From assembly GCF_003342675.1 (NCBI RefSeq), contig NZ_CP031148.1:992001-1056000 (forward strand): a stretch of 64,000 bases of DNA, given 5' to 3'. Below, piece after piece: positions 9,456 to 17,337 of the stretch; the first letter of the stretch is position 1; each line of letters begins with the position of its first letter. The stretch is from Haloplanus rubicundus (GTDB lineage: Archaea; Halobacteriota; Halobacteria; Halobacteriales; Haloferacaceae). The position numbers were made by a program, and so were the translations under genes. Under the pieces are notes generated by a model. The model worked only from the letters and a program-made list of their open reading frames with translations, was not told the DNA's origin and ran no database searches.

Positions 9456-9718
9456 ACTAAGAAGAAATGCCACCGACGGAAAAGAACTGGTATCTTCTCT
9501 AATTGGGTGACTGAGGATCTCTCCGCCGGCGAAGAGGGCCGAATATTCGAACCTCCCGGTGGAACGCGAAACACTCACCAGAAAGGCCTCTATTCGACGT
9601 CACGGTTTTTTCAGTTCTCCGACGAGTGGCTTCCAAAGAGCCAACTCATAACAGCTGTACAGCGGGGTGAGTAGATCAGTGAGTGGACTTATCGGTGCAG
9701 ACGGTGTAATATCGCTGT

Positions 9719-10006
9719 ATGCCTGAAGAAGTCCTGTTCAAATCCGAGAGCGACCAGACCCGAGAAGAAATCGCGTCGTATCTTCGTAGCGTTGCTGACA
9801 AACTCGATCGAGGAGAGGCGATCACGCTGAAATCCGGTTCCGAATCCGTGACGATGGAGCCGCCAGCCCGTCCGACGTTTGAGGTCAAAGCCGAACGCGA
9901 GGGGCCGACGGACGGTCCCGGTGAATTCAGTATCGAGTTCGAACTCGAATGGGACGAGAACGGTAGTGGAGAGGACGGTGAGAGCGGCCAGTTGGAGATC
10001 GAGTGA
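9719..10006 (+). CDS. Amphi-Trp domain protein
   Basis: 95 residues, starting MPEEVLFKSESDQTREEIA, followed by a helix (SYLRSVADKLDRGE), a strand-turn-strand and a FEVKAERE strand. This is the pattern of the small amphi-Trp domain family, widespread in haloarchaea and of unknown biochemical role. The C-terminus is highly acidic. A broken cold-shock reading frame follows immediately downstream. Confidence 0.8.
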   Translation: MPEEVLFKSESDQTREEIASYLRSVADKLDRGEAITLKSGSESVTMEPPARPTFEVKAEREGPTDGPGEFSIEFELEWDENGSGEDGESGQLEIE

Positions 10007-10008
10007 TC

Positions 10009-10110
10009 GATTCGCGTGTGTTCTTCCACATGGAGGACGTTGACGGTGAGGATCTGCCGGAAGGGACCGAAATCGACTTCGACAGTCACCGGCTGTCCGC
10101 GAAGCGGTAG
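10009..10110 (+). pseudogene. C-terminal half of a cold-shock (CspA) domain, decayed
   Basis: The frame reads VFFHMEDVDGEDLPEGTEI and ends SHRLSAKR then TAG. The intact cspA in this window (42241-42435) has VFFHMEDVGGPDLEEGQEL, so the match is direct. The N-terminal half with the first RNA-binding motif (GYGF) is missing, and the fragment has no start of its own; it abuts the amphi-Trp stop. Probably left by recombination or deletion. Confidence 0.75.
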
Positions 10111-10137
10111 CCTCGTGAATCACTCGATACCGGAGGC

Positions 10138-10566
10138 TTACTGAGCGGCCAGGTCGTCTCGTCCACGAAGGATTGCGTTCCTGAGCCGAGGTATATAATG
10201 GGTGAGATCGGTCGTCGTGAGGATGCCGACGAGTTCGCCATCGTCGGTGACTGGGAGCCGCTGGATCGAGTGTTCTTTCATCAGAGTGGCAGCGGTGTGG
10301 ATGTCTTCCGTGCTGGCGATCGTGACGAGTGGCGTACTCAGAAACGCAGTCACACGAACGGAGTTGATATCAACCCCCGCTGCAACCTGCTGCATGATAT
10401 CGGTTTTAGTTACGATTCCGATGTACTCGCTCGTCTCCGGTTCGACTACGACTGCCGATCCGATATCGTGATTCGCGAATAATGTCGCAACATCACAGGC
10501 CGTCGTCTCTGGCGGAATCGTTCGAACTGACGGTGTCATCACATCACCGACGAACTGGTCAATCAT
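10138..10566 (-). CDS. Two-CBS-domain protein
   Basis: 142 residues making one Bateman module: CBS1 (about 5-58) with VGDVMTPSVRTIPPE and GIVTKTDIM, and CBS2 (about 70-128) with FLSTPLVTIASTED and GILTTTDLT. There is no attached effector domain, so it probably senses an adenine nucleotide and acts on a partner. It stands alone, with both neighbours being decayed or small genes. A GTG or ATG start slightly inside is possible; the ATG at 10566 fits the usual N-terminus. Confidence 0.88.
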   Translation of the reverse strand: MIDQFVGDVMTPSVRTIPPETTACDVATLFANHDIGSAVVVEPETSEYIGIVTKTDIMQQVAAGVDINSVRVTAFLSTPLVTIASTEDIHTAATLMKEHSIQRLPVTDDGELVGILTTTDLTHYIPRLRNAILRGRDDLAAQ

Positions 10567-10742
10567 GCAACTAGTATCTCCTGGAGACGGTTAACCCTGT
10601 GGAGTAAGCACGCTGTAGGGAGCATACGCTACAGTCACCTTTCACTCAGAATTTGAAACCGAGGAGTCCGATTCGGAAACATCCTGCGGGTCCGAATAAT
10701 CAGATAACTGATGGATTGTGGCAGATCACGACTCAGCCCGAG

Positions 10743-10957
10743 TCAGAGGTCGTTCCAGTTCGATTCGACGATTCGGCTGTAGCCCTCGAACTTCGATCCT
10801 GGATCGAGAACCCACTGCCCCCGCGAGAGTGGCAGCCGGTCCGAGTCGCCGTTCACAGCGTCGACTCCGCGTTCGAACGGACCGGTGTCAACATCCCGCG
10901 CAGCGGGAACTCACCAAGCGGGGAGAAGGTGATGCTGTCCGGATCGCCGATACTGAT
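10743..10957 (+). pseudogene. Frameshifted C-terminal fragment of an MscS-type mechanosensitive channel
   Basis: One frame reads VVPVRFDDSAVALELRSWI and VAVHSVDSAFERTGVNIP to about 10898. The adjoining frame then continues AQRELTKRGEGDAVRIADT. Together these match the cytoplasmic tail of MscS proteins (aliphatic strand, helix, G-(I/V)-x-IP-x-PQREL). No membrane segments or start remain. This is a relic, frameshifted and N-terminally truncated. Confidence 0.65.
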
Positions 10958-11135
10958 TCAACTGGCTCCACCAATAGAACACAGTCAGAGTACGTCCAGA
11001 GCGGGGTCGACTGCGGAACGTGCTACTCGGTGAAGTCGGCGGACGAGAGAGGCTGTGTTCGCTCCGTCGACAACTCACACCTATACGTAGGTTCTCAGAG
11101 GCAGCCGGGTCGGCTTCAACGAAGCGTCCACGACA

Positions 11136-11375
11136 TCAGTCCTCGAATTCGTCCTCGAATTGTTCGTAGGTGATGGTCAGTCGCCCCGGCGTGGGCCGTT
11201 TCGCTGCGTCTCGAAGCGTCCGGAACTCTTCCAAGAGTTCATCGGCGTCATCCGTCCCTTCTCGAACGCTCCGTGATTCTTCTCGAATCGTATCGTATAC
11301 CCGCTCCAGCATGCGTCGCGCGGCGTACGAATCGGTCTTCGAGTCTATCTCGAAGGACGCCTCATAGTGGGTCAT
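11136..11375 (-). CDS. Small acidic helical protein, unknown
   Basis: 79 residues starting MTHYEASFEIDSKTDSYAAR, with a predicted strand, two helices and a C-terminal strand ending YEQFEDEFED. The composition and clear codon bias support a real gene. No known domain. It is isolated between a relic and an intergenic stretch. Confidence 0.65.
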   Translation of the reverse strand: MTHYEASFEIDSKTDSYAARRMLERVYDTIREESRSVREGTDDADELLEEFRTLRDAAKRPTPGRLTITYEQFEDEFED

Positions 11376-11667
11376 ACCCGTGATTGGCGCTCCACTGGAA
11401 TAACTTCCCTTCCTGTCGTAGGATTGCGCTGCTAATCGTGTGGGACAGTACTGTTCACCAACAATCCACCACAGTGAGGACCGTTGTTGGTGGTGGAATC
11501 TTCGATGCCGTCTCCATTTTGATTACTCGGGCGACGTGGGCTTCGAGAGCCTACAACAACCGTCCATTGTAGACAGGTACGCTCATCGAGTGTAACTCAC
11601 ATAATGAAAACTTTCACAAGTGTGAAAATATACACAATTCATGAAGATCGGTAAAGAGTAACGTGGT

Positions 11668-12003
11668 ATGACGGATCACAGTCTCGACGCGTGTCTCCGC
11701 CTCGTCGCCGACCGGCACCGACGGCGGGTCATCCACCACTTGCGCCACGAGGCTACTGGAGCCACGGCGTTCGAGGACCTCGTCGATCAATTGCAGGGTC
11801 ACAGTCCGGACTCCAAGGACGGCCCACTGCAGACCCGGGAAGAACTCGCCATCCAACTACACCACGTCCACCTGCCGACGTTGGCGGACCACGGGGTCGT
11901 CGAATTCGAACACAGGAGCGGAGCAGTCCGGTACCGCCCCGACGAACGGGTCGAGAGGGTCCTCGACTCGCTCCCCGAGGAAGTGCCGCTGTCGAACCCC
12001 TGA
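11668..12003 (+). CDS. DUF7344-type winged-helix regulator
   Basis: 111 residues. The layout (DACLRLVADRHRRRVIHHLR, helix, QLHHVHLPTLADHGVVEFEHR and a wing VRYRPDERVERVL) matches the single-domain haloarchaeal winged-helix family of the DUF7344 type. Members are presumed DNA-binding regulators. An AT-rich block with TATA-like sequence lies 20-60 bases upstream. Targets unknown; no neighbouring gene is obviously linked. Confidence 0.8.
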   Translation: MTDHSLDACLRLVADRHRRRVIHHLRHEATGATAFEDLVDQLQGHSPDSKDGPLQTREELAIQLHHVHLPTLADHGVVEFEHRSGAVRYRPDERVERVLDSLPEEVPLSNP

Positions 12004-12355
12004 TTGCCCTGTGCTCACGCCGCGCCAACGAACGTCCGCCGTTCCGATCGGTGGGTCGACGAGACCGACCCCGACGTTGCGCCGGTTCAGTCGGATGGAG
12101 GGCGACCACTCCGTCCGAGACTGTAGCGATTGGCGACGCGGGCCGTACGGTGAGTTCGGCTACGGGGAGTGGCCGAACGGGTACGCAACAGTACGGTAGT
12201 TGGGACACGGAACTGGACTGCGTACCGGTAGTGGGTTAATTTCAGTCCAACAAATCTTTTCCAATCAAACAGGTGATTTTCCCCCACCTCGGTCGTCCGT
12301 GATCCCGTGAGAAGACTGCCACGCTCTTGTGTGTGTTCATGACGCTCGGGGAAGC
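12004..12355. other. Intergenic stretch, degraded
   Basis: No supported gene. An AT-rich island at 12235-12275 may be a promoter relic. The stretch precedes the transposase remnant and may include its unrecognisable N-terminal part. Confidence 0.35.
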
Positions 12356-12613
12356 GGACACCTCACTGAGTACGGCTATCGGCGGGAAATCGAAAGCGGC
12401 TACAAGTCGATCGAACGCTTCGTGGCTGCCACCACGTCGAAGCATTTCGGGTTGTGAGTCTTCTATTTCGCGTTCGCGTGTCTACTGTACCCGATTTGGC
12501 GAGCGGTGGATCCGCTGGTACAGATCGAACTAACCGGTGAATACGAGCATTCGCCGATTGTGACGGCCAACAATACGCTGATACTGCTGAAGAAGGAAAC
12601 AGGAATCGGGTAG
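12356..12613 (+). pseudogene. C-terminal remnant of a haloarchaeal DDE transposase
   Basis: Reading from 12365 the frame gives TEYGYRREIESGYKSIERF, then ATTSKHFGL, a TGA stop, then VFYFAFACLLYPIWRAVDP and LTGEYEHSPIVTANN to a TAG at 12611-12613. This is the C-terminal part of IS4-superfamily haloarchaeal transposases, including the region of the catalytic glutamate. It has an internal stop, no N-terminus and no terminal repeats, so it is inactive. Confidence 0.65.
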
Positions 12614-12903
12614 TACGGCGTCCAGAGCGGGTGAGAATGGTGTTCGAGTGGCAACACTCACGGAAGTCGCTGAAATTCGGCAATGGTGTTGGGAGCGTAA
12701 CGAGAATGCGCATCTCGAGAGCGATTCGAAGTCGTCCCCGGTCCTGATTCGTCCAAATGCACGCAGTACAGCCCCGATAACCCCGCTATAGTCTCCACTT
12801 CACGATATCCCGTTTCGTATCGCGACGAACGGTTTATGTCGGTCGGGACGTGCGGGCGCACGGACAACACGGATTTATCCACCTCGGTCACGGAGGATGG
12901 GTC

Positions 12904-13716
12904 ATGAGCGACCTCTCGCTAGATGCCACGCAGCTGGACCGCTACTCCCGGCACATCATCATGGACGAGGTGGGACCGGAGGGGCAGAAGCGCCTGCTCG
13001 ATTCGAGCGCGCTCGTCGTCGGCGCCGGCGGCCTGGGCGCCCCCGTCATCCAGTATCTCGCCGCCGCGGGCGTGGGTACCGTCGGCGTCGTCGACGACGA
13101 CGTGGTCGAGCGCTCGAACCTGCAACGGCAGGTCATCCACGGCGACGACGACGTGGGCCGGCCGAAAGTCGACAGCGCACGGGACTTCGTAGCCGCACTC
13201 AACCCCGACGTGGACGTCGACACCTACGAGACGCGGCTGGACCGGGAGAACGCCGGCATCCTCACCGACTACGACATCGTCGTCGACGCCTCCGACAACT
13301 TCCCGACGCGCTATCTCGTCAACGACACCTGTCGACTCGAGGGGATTCCCGTCTCCCACGGCGCCATCTACAAGTTCGAGGGGCAGGTGACGACGCTCCA
13401 CCCCGACGGTCCCTGCTATCGGTGTCTGTTCCGCGAGGCGCCCGAACCCGGCACCGTCCCCGACTGTGCGACGACGGGCGTCCTCGGCGTCCTCCCCGGC
13501 ACTGTCGGCTGTATTCAGGCCACCGAGGCCGTGAAGGTCCTCCTCGACGCCGGCGACCCTCTGATCGGTCGGCTCCTGTTCTACGACGCGATGGACATGA
13601 GCTTCGAGACGGTGCCGTACGCCGAGGACCCCGACTGCCCCGTCTGTGGCGACGACCCCATCGACTCCATCGACGACATCGAGTACGTCGACGGCTGTGC
13701 CATCGGCGCGGACTAA
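12904..13716 (+). CDS. ubaA: UbaA, E1-like SAMP-activating / MoeB-ThiF family enzyme
   Basis: 270 residues. It adenylates the C-terminal glycine of ubiquitin-like SAMP proteins for protein conjugation (sampylation) and for sulfur transfer to tungstopterin and tRNA thiolation. The ATP-binding GAGGLG loop is at 40-45. The catalytic cysteine is C188 (PDCATTG), the same number as the active-site cysteine reported for Haloferax volcanii UbaA. Two CxxC zinc pairs lie at 171/174 and 245/248. ATG 12904 gives the usual N-terminus. The gene lies just upstream of tRNA-Pro and the provirus and is intact. Confidence 0.93.
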   Translation: MSDLSLDATQLDRYSRHIIMDEVGPEGQKRLLDSSALVVGAGGLGAPVIQYLAAAGVGTVGVVDDDVVERSNLQRQVIHGDDDVGRPKVDSARDFVAALNPDVDVDTYETRLDRENAGILTDYDIVVDASDNFPTRYLVNDTCRLEGIPVSHGAIYKFEGQVTTLHPDGPCYRCLFREAPEPGTVPDCATTGVLGVLPGTVGCIQATEAVKVLLDAGDPLIGRLLFYDAMDMSFETVPYAEDPDCPVCGDDPIDSIDDIEYVDGCAIGAD

Positions 13717-13770
13717 CCGTCTTCGACCGAACGAAATCCTTTAGCGGGCGCGCGGTGCACTTCCAAGTGC

Positions 13771-13843
13771 GGGACCGTGGGTTAGCCTGGTATACTTCGG
13801 GCCTTGGGTGCCCGTGACCCCGGTTCGAATCCGGGCGGTCCCA
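13771..13843 (+). tRNA. tRNA-Pro (anticodon UGG)
   Basis: The acceptor stem GGGACCG pairs with CGGTCCC, followed by discriminator A at 13843. The anticodon arm CGGGC-CTTGGGT-GCCCG gives anticodon TGG, and the T arm contains GGTTCGAATCC. No intron. The CCA is not encoded. The last 16 bases plus one flanking base form attL of the provirus, and integration has kept the tRNA intact. Confidence 0.95.
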
Positions 13844-13844
13844 T
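13828..13844. repeat. attL core (tRNA-Pro 3' end)
   Basis: AATCCGGGCGGTCCCAT, the last 16 bases of tRNA-Pro plus one. An identical 17-mer is at 33469-33485. Element DNA begins directly after it. Confidence 0.9.
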
Positions 13845-13905
13845 ACCGTTATACCGGTGAAACACCAGACGGCGAGCACCCGCTTAAGTCAGGAGGTGGT
13901 CGGTC

Positions 13906-14031
13906 GTGAGTAAGAGCGACCGACCCACCGACCGCTACCCGCTCGCCGTCTGCTACTACTGCGGCCTGTCGATCCCACGTGACGGCCGCGAAGACTGTCC
14001 TGCCCGGAAGGAGGGAGCGTGTCGCCCATGA
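13906..14031 (+). CDS. Micro zinc-finger protein, provirus left arm gene 1
   Basis: 41 residues from a GTG preceded by AGGAGGTGG, a strong ribosome-binding site. It has a CYYCG knuckle and two further cysteines near the C-terminus (REDCPARKEGACRP), a likely single zinc site. It overlaps the next gene by four bases (ATGA). No family name. Such CPxC-type micro-proteins are common in haloarchaeal mobile elements. Confidence 0.7.
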   Translation: MSKSDRPTDRYPLAVCYYCGLSIPRDGREDCPARKEGACRP

Positions 14032-14135
14032 GGCGCCACTGTCCGACCTGCGGCGCCCGTCTCGTGACGACCACCTCAAGGGGTGGCATCCCCCGTCGAA
14101 CCTGTCCCGACTGTCAAGGAGGTGGGAACCGGTGA
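14028..14135 (+). CDS. Micro zinc-ribbon protein, left arm gene 2
   Basis: 35 residues starting MRRHCPTCGARLV, with a second pair CPDCQ 18 residues later. This is two CPxC knuckles around a short basic loop. It overlaps its upstream and downstream neighbours by four bases each, so this is a tight operon. Probably zinc-binding; function unknown. Confidence 0.7.
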   Translation: MRRHCPTCGARLVTTTSRGGIPRRTCPDCQGGGNR

Positions 14136-14539
14136 CGCCGCTCGACTTCGCCGCCGAGCGCGACGAAGGGACCGCCTCGTGGCGTCGCGCCGATCCACGG
14201 GCCGCGCTGATCGAACGAACGGCGTGGAACCGCTGGGTCGTCACGCTTCCCGACAGCGAGCACGCCCACGATGTCCGCCTCGAACGCGATCACGGTGCCT
14301 ACGTCGGCGAGTGCTACACGCTCGACGGTGATGAGCGCGAGCCCTGTCCGGGGAACGCCTACCACGACGGCCCGTGCGCCCACCTCTGTACCGTTCGGAA
14401 GGCGGCGTTCGGTGACGTCACCGACACCCACGACCGACACGTCGACGTCTTCGACATCGAGGACGTGGCCGACGCGAGGGCCGACCACGCCGTCGAGAAG
14501 CTACGCGCCGACGGTGGTCGACACCGGAGGTGGCCCTGA
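14132..14539 (+). CDS. SWIM-zinc-finger-like protein
   Basis: 135 residues from a GTG that overlaps the previous stop. After a basic/aromatic N-terminal half (TAWNRWVVTLPDSEHAHDV) comes C-Y-T-L, then EPCPGNAYHDGPCAHLCTV. A cysteine group ending in C-x-H resembles the SWIM finger (CxCx(n)CxH), though the first pair is spaced atypically. SWIM fingers bind DNA or proteins. The assignment is by motif only. Fourth position in the tight left-arm operon is taken by the gene at 14539. Confidence 0.65.
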   Translation: MTPLDFAAERDEGTASWRRADPRAALIERTAWNRWVVTLPDSEHAHDVRLERDHGAYVGECYTLDGDEREPCPGNAYHDGPCAHLCTVRKAAFGDVTDTHDRHVDVFDIEDVADARADHAVEKLRADGGRHRRWP

Positions 14540-14784
14540 TGGACTACCTCGCCATCCTCGAGCGCGCCGACCGCGCGATCCACTCGGTCGCGCAGACCCA
14601 CCTCACCGAGTTCGAGGGAACGGTCGACCTGTACCCCGCCGTCGGCGAGGGTGACGGGTCGCGCGCACACGCCCCCGAACGCGAGTCCGCTCCGCACGCC
14701 TCCCCACCCCCCTTGCATACGGACTCCTCATCGCCACGCCGTCCAGGTATTCACGGCGTATGCACGCAGGGGGCGAGTGAATAA
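14539..14784 (+). CDS. Small hypothetical protein, left arm
   Basis: 81 residues from an ATG overlapping the previous TGA. The first ~35 residues (MDYLAILERADRAIHSVAQT) look like a real helical protein. The rest is Pro/Ser/His-rich and covers an inverted repeat at 14714-14764, so the true end may differ or the tail may be non-conserved. Low information. Confidence 0.5.
   Translation: MDYLAILERADRAIHSVAQTHLTEFEGTVDLYPAVGEGDGSRAHAPERESAPHASPPPLHTDSSSPRRPGIHGVCTQGASE
14714..14764. promoter_or_regulatory. Inverted repeat upstream of the ribbon-helix-helix gene
   Basis: TGCATACG (14714-14721) and CGTATGCA (14757-14764) are perfect inverted copies 35 bases apart, ending 22 bases before the ATG at 14786. 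The position fits an operator for autoregulation by the ribbon-helix-helix protein. This is inference from symmetry and location. Confidence 0.4.
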
Positions 14785-14785
14785 G

Positions 14786-15199
14786 ATGCCCCGGATGGAC
14801 CACAACCCGACGAGTCGCGTTTCCTTCGGGATCGACGACGACGTCCTCGACGAGTTCGACGGCATTTGCGACGACGAGGGCGTGAGTCGAAGCGAGCGGC
14901 TGCGTGCGCTCGTCAAGCAGGACGTGGCCCGTCACTCCGATGACGATCAAGACGGGATGACGCTCCCGGAGACCGACCGTCTCACCGACGCGTATCTGAC
15001 GCTCCTCGATGCCGCCGAGCCGCTGCACGATGCGGGCCTCCGGGTCTCCCGTGAGGCAGCGATGAATCGGCTCTACTCGAACGACACTCCGAAGAGTGCG
15101 GTGATGGACGAACTCATCCGGCCGCTGAAGAAACAGGGCTTCGTGAAGATCGATCCAGCCATGTCGACCGTCTGGATCACCGTCCGGCCGCCCGAGTAG
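14786..15199 (+). CDS. Ribbon-helix-helix transcription regulator with C-terminal helical/winged domain
   Basis: 137 residues. The N-terminal strand TSRVSFGIDDDVLDEFDG, then GVSRSERLRALVKQDVA, is the strand-helix-helix pattern of CopG/Arc/NikR-type DNA-binding dimers. The C-terminal ~75 residues (SREAAMNRLY and LIRPLKKQGFVKIDPAMST) look like a winged-helix unit. It ends facing the structural operon, so it may regulate the early/late choice. The ATG at 14786 places the ribbon near the N-terminus as usual. Confidence 0.8.
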   Translation: MPRMDHNPTSRVSFGIDDDVLDEFDGICDDEGVSRSERLRALVKQDVARHSDDDQDGMTLPETDRLTDAYLTLLDAAEPLHDAGLRVSREAAMNRLYSNDTPKSAVMDELIRPLKKQGFVKIDPAMSTVWITVRPPE

Positions 15200-15208
15200 C
15201 GATCACCG

Positions 15209-15397
15209 TCACCGCGACGGCGCTCCTTTTTCGAGATCGTCGACGAGATCGTCCGCGACCGTGTCCGAGCGGATTACCTCGCCGCCGTCGGCATCGTCGA
15301 GGACGACCGCGCCCGGTTCGTACCGGCGCTGAAGGATCGGATCGGGCCACCGGTAGTGGACGGGCACCCGCTCCCACTCGCGGGGTAGTTCACCCAT
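15209..15397 (-). CDS. Small hypothetical protein, last gene of the late operon
   Basis: 62 residues, starting MGELPREWERVPVHYRWPDP, soluble and acidic. Overlaps the preceding gene's end by eight bases. It has no cysteines or membrane segment. It is convergent with the ribbon-helix-helix gene nine bases away. Unknown. Confidence 0.6.
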   Translation of the reverse strand: MGELPREWERVPVHYRWPDPILQRRYEPGAVVLDDADGGEVIRSDTVADDLVDDLEKGAPSR

Positions 15398-15644
15398 CGT
15401 CGCCCTCCCTGCGGTAGATAACTTCGGGCTTCAGCGACTCGACGGCACGCTCGTCGACGTCGAGTTCGTGCGCGAGACGGTCGTCGTCGACGTCGTCGCG
15501 ACCACGGGCGAGGGCGACCACGCCGGCCGCGACCAGCTGCACTCGCGGGCGGAGCCGGAAGACGAGCATCGCGAGCACCAGGACGAACGTCGCCGCGTCG
15601 ATGGGCGAGCCGATTGCTCCGATGTCCATGAAGGCGGGGATCAT
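15390..15644 (-). CDS. Small single-pass membrane protein, late operon
   Basis: 84 residues. A hydrophobic segment (about 18-46, DAATFVLVLAMLVFRL and on) is followed by a charged tail with a helix-turn-like stretch (DDRLAHELDVDERAVESLK). It sits between a tail-anchored surface-protein gene and a small soluble gene. A membrane-associated virion or holin-like role is possible, but nothing proves it. Confidence 0.65.
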   Translation of the reverse strand: MIPAFMDIGAIGSPIDAATFVLVLAMLVFRLRPRVQLVAAGVVALARGRDDVDDDRLAHELDVDERAVESLKPEVIYRREGDDG

Positions 15645-15654
15645 TTCGTTGCGA

Positions 15655-16260
15655 TCACCCCGTTGCGTTGGCCCCCAGGGAGGCGTATGGTCGGAGGACG
15701 ATCAGACCGAGCAGCACGGCGCCAGCAGCGAGGGCGGGGTTGTCGACGGCGGCGCCAATCGGATTCGACGCAGCGTCGCTCACGTCGTCGGCAACGTCTT
15801 CTAGACCGGAATCGGGGAACAACCCTGCGTCTCGGTCGTCACCAGCCGGTGGCGTGGTTAACCCGCCTGATCCGACGGTGAGCGGATAGCGGTCCGAGCG
15901 GTCGAAGCCGTTGTTACCGCGGACCTGGACCTCGGCGATGACCGCGTACTCGCCTGCCGTACTGATCGACGGCTCGAAGTGGACCGTTGCGTTCGGGCCA
16001 CCCGCGGTCGTCGGGCGCTCTGCGGGGATACACTCGCCTTTGGTCCGCTCCCACACGACAGCACCGCTCGGATCTTCAATTATAAGCGTCACGTCGGTCA
16101 TGTGGCCGGAGTTCCAGATACCGTCAGACGAGCAGACCGCCGGCCCCCATCCTGCCGGGGCCATCGTCTCCTTGTTGTCGATCTTAACGTCGACCGACTG
16201 GATGGTGCCGGGCGCCCAGCTATCCGCGAACTCGACGCTCGTTATTGGAATGTCTGCCAT
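15655..16260 (-). CDS. Tail-anchored virion surface protein candidate
   Basis: 201 residues from ATG 16260. It is a beta-rich ectodomain (MADIPITSVEFADSWAPG, WERTKGECIPAE, AEVQVRGNN) with two cysteines about 36 residues apart. A Pro/Gly/Asp linker precedes one C-terminal membrane segment (about 178-198, LAAGAVLLGLIVL). The beta part resembles Ig-like or fibronectin-like modules. Three genes of this operon share the design of soluble head, low-complexity stalk and C-terminal anchor, which suggests spike or membrane-anchored virion proteins. Confidence 0.65.
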   Translation of the reverse strand: MADIPITSVEFADSWAPGTIQSVDVKIDNKETMAPAGWGPAVCSSDGIWNSGHMTDVTLIIEDPSGAVVWERTKGECIPAERPTTAGGPNATVHFEPSISTAGEYAVIAEVQVRGNNGFDRSDRYPLTVGSGGLTTPPAGDDRDAGLFPDSGLEDVADDVSDAASNPIGAAVDNPALAAGAVLLGLIVLRPYASLGANATG

Positions 16261-16261
16261 G

Positions 16262-16657
16262 TCACCACCCCCATCCGGACCAGTCGCCGCCCGCGTCGAG
16301 CGGCGGGTCGTCGTCCGTCTCCGGTGCCGAGTCGCCCACATCACCGAGCCATCCGTCGTCAGGCTCGCCACCGTCGGGGTCCGTGACGCCCACAGAGTCC
16401 TCGGGTACGTCGGTCCAACCGCCGCTATCCGGGTTGGGCGCCGAGTCGCCCACGTCGCCCACCCAGTCGTCCGACGTGTCGCCGCCGTCGGGGTCAGAGG
16501 TGTCTACCGAGTCCTCGGGGATCGACGGCTGTCCGAAGTCCGCGGGGAGCGACAGGTCTACGTCCGACGAGTCGCCCGAGACGTAGGCCACCGCCGCGCC
16601 CGCAAGCGAGACGAGCGCCAATACTTCGGTCGCGTCGATGTTGTCGAGTAGTGTCAT
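16262..16657 (-). CDS. Membrane-anchored acidic repeat protein
   Basis: 131 residues. The N-terminal membrane segment (about 10-28, EVLALVSLAGAAVAYVSG) is followed by an extremely acidic tail. In the tail a unit of about 38 residues occurs twice: PEDSVDTSDPDGGDTSDDWV and PEDSVGVTDPDGGEPDDGWL, each followed by GDVGDSAP. It ends WSGWGW. No basic residues follow the anchor. It may coat the inner membrane or bind cations. Unknown family. Confidence 0.7.
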   Translation of the reverse strand: MTLLDNIDATEVLALVSLAGAAVAYVSGDSSDVDLSLPADFGQPSIPEDSVDTSDPDGGDTSDDWVGDVGDSAPNPDSGGWTDVPEDSVGVTDPDGGEPDDGWLGDVGDSAPETDDDPPLDAGGDWSGWGW

Positions 16658-17337
16658 GGTTGCATCACCATGTAGCCGGCCGCCAGCGCCGCCAGCACGC
16701 CGAGGGCCACGCCAGCGTCTCCGAGGTCGCCGCTCGCTCCGCGTTGCGACGGGTCCTCTCCCGGCGCCCCCGACTCGCCGCCGGGACCGCGGCTCACCGG
16801 GTCGCCCGTCACGGGGTCTCGAACCACCGTGTCGGCCGGGTTGATCTGGTACGTCTCCCCGCCGATGGTGATTTCCCCGCCCAACTCCTCGGCCGTGTAG
16901 CCCTCCCGACGGAGTGACGGCGACAGGACTAAGCCGCCCTCGTCGCCTGTCACGAGTCCGGGGATGTTGGCCGCGTCAGGTTGGTCCGGTCCGTCCGGGT
17001 CGTACTCCTCTTGTTCCGTCTCGGACGTGCCACCCTGCCAGTCGACACGCTTTATCGTCCCGTTCCAGCCGTATCCCATATCGGCCGTTGTGCCGGCCTC
17101 TGACGGGGAGATGGTGAGGCGGTCGGTTACCTCGCCACCGATGACGAGGCGGTACTCGCCCGGCTCAGTCGGGAGATTGGCGCGTATCCAGACGTTCTCA
17201 TCCGGGGAGTCGCGGTGTCCGAGTCGGGCGGACTGTGGACCCTCGACACGTATCTCGCCGGTCCGGCCGCCGATCCCCGAGACGGACAAGTATCGCGCCC
17301 GTCCAGAGGTCGATTTTGATATGAGCGTCTTAGGCAT
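16654..17337 (-). CDS. Tail-anchored virion surface protein candidate
   Basis: 227 residues. The N-terminal half is beta-sandwich-like (LSVSGIGGRTGEIRVEGPQS, WIRANLPTEPGEYRLVIGGE), followed by a second strand-rich part (LGGEITIGGETYQINPAD). A Gly/Pro/Ser stalk and a C-terminal membrane segment (about 207-225) end the protein. Overlaps both neighbours by 4-8 bases. Likely displayed on the internal-membrane virion; no homologue named. Confidence 0.65.
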   Translation of the reverse strand: MPKTLISKSTSGRARYLSVSGIGGRTGEIRVEGPQSARLGHRDSPDENVWIRANLPTEPGEYRLVIGGEVTDRLTISPSEAGTTADMGYGWNGTIKRVDWQGGTSETEQEEYDPDGPDQPDAANIPGLVTGDEGGLVLSPSLRREGYTAEELGGEITIGGETYQINPADTVVRDPVTGDPVSRGPGGESGAPGEDPSQRGASGDLGDAGVALGVLAALAAGYMVMQP

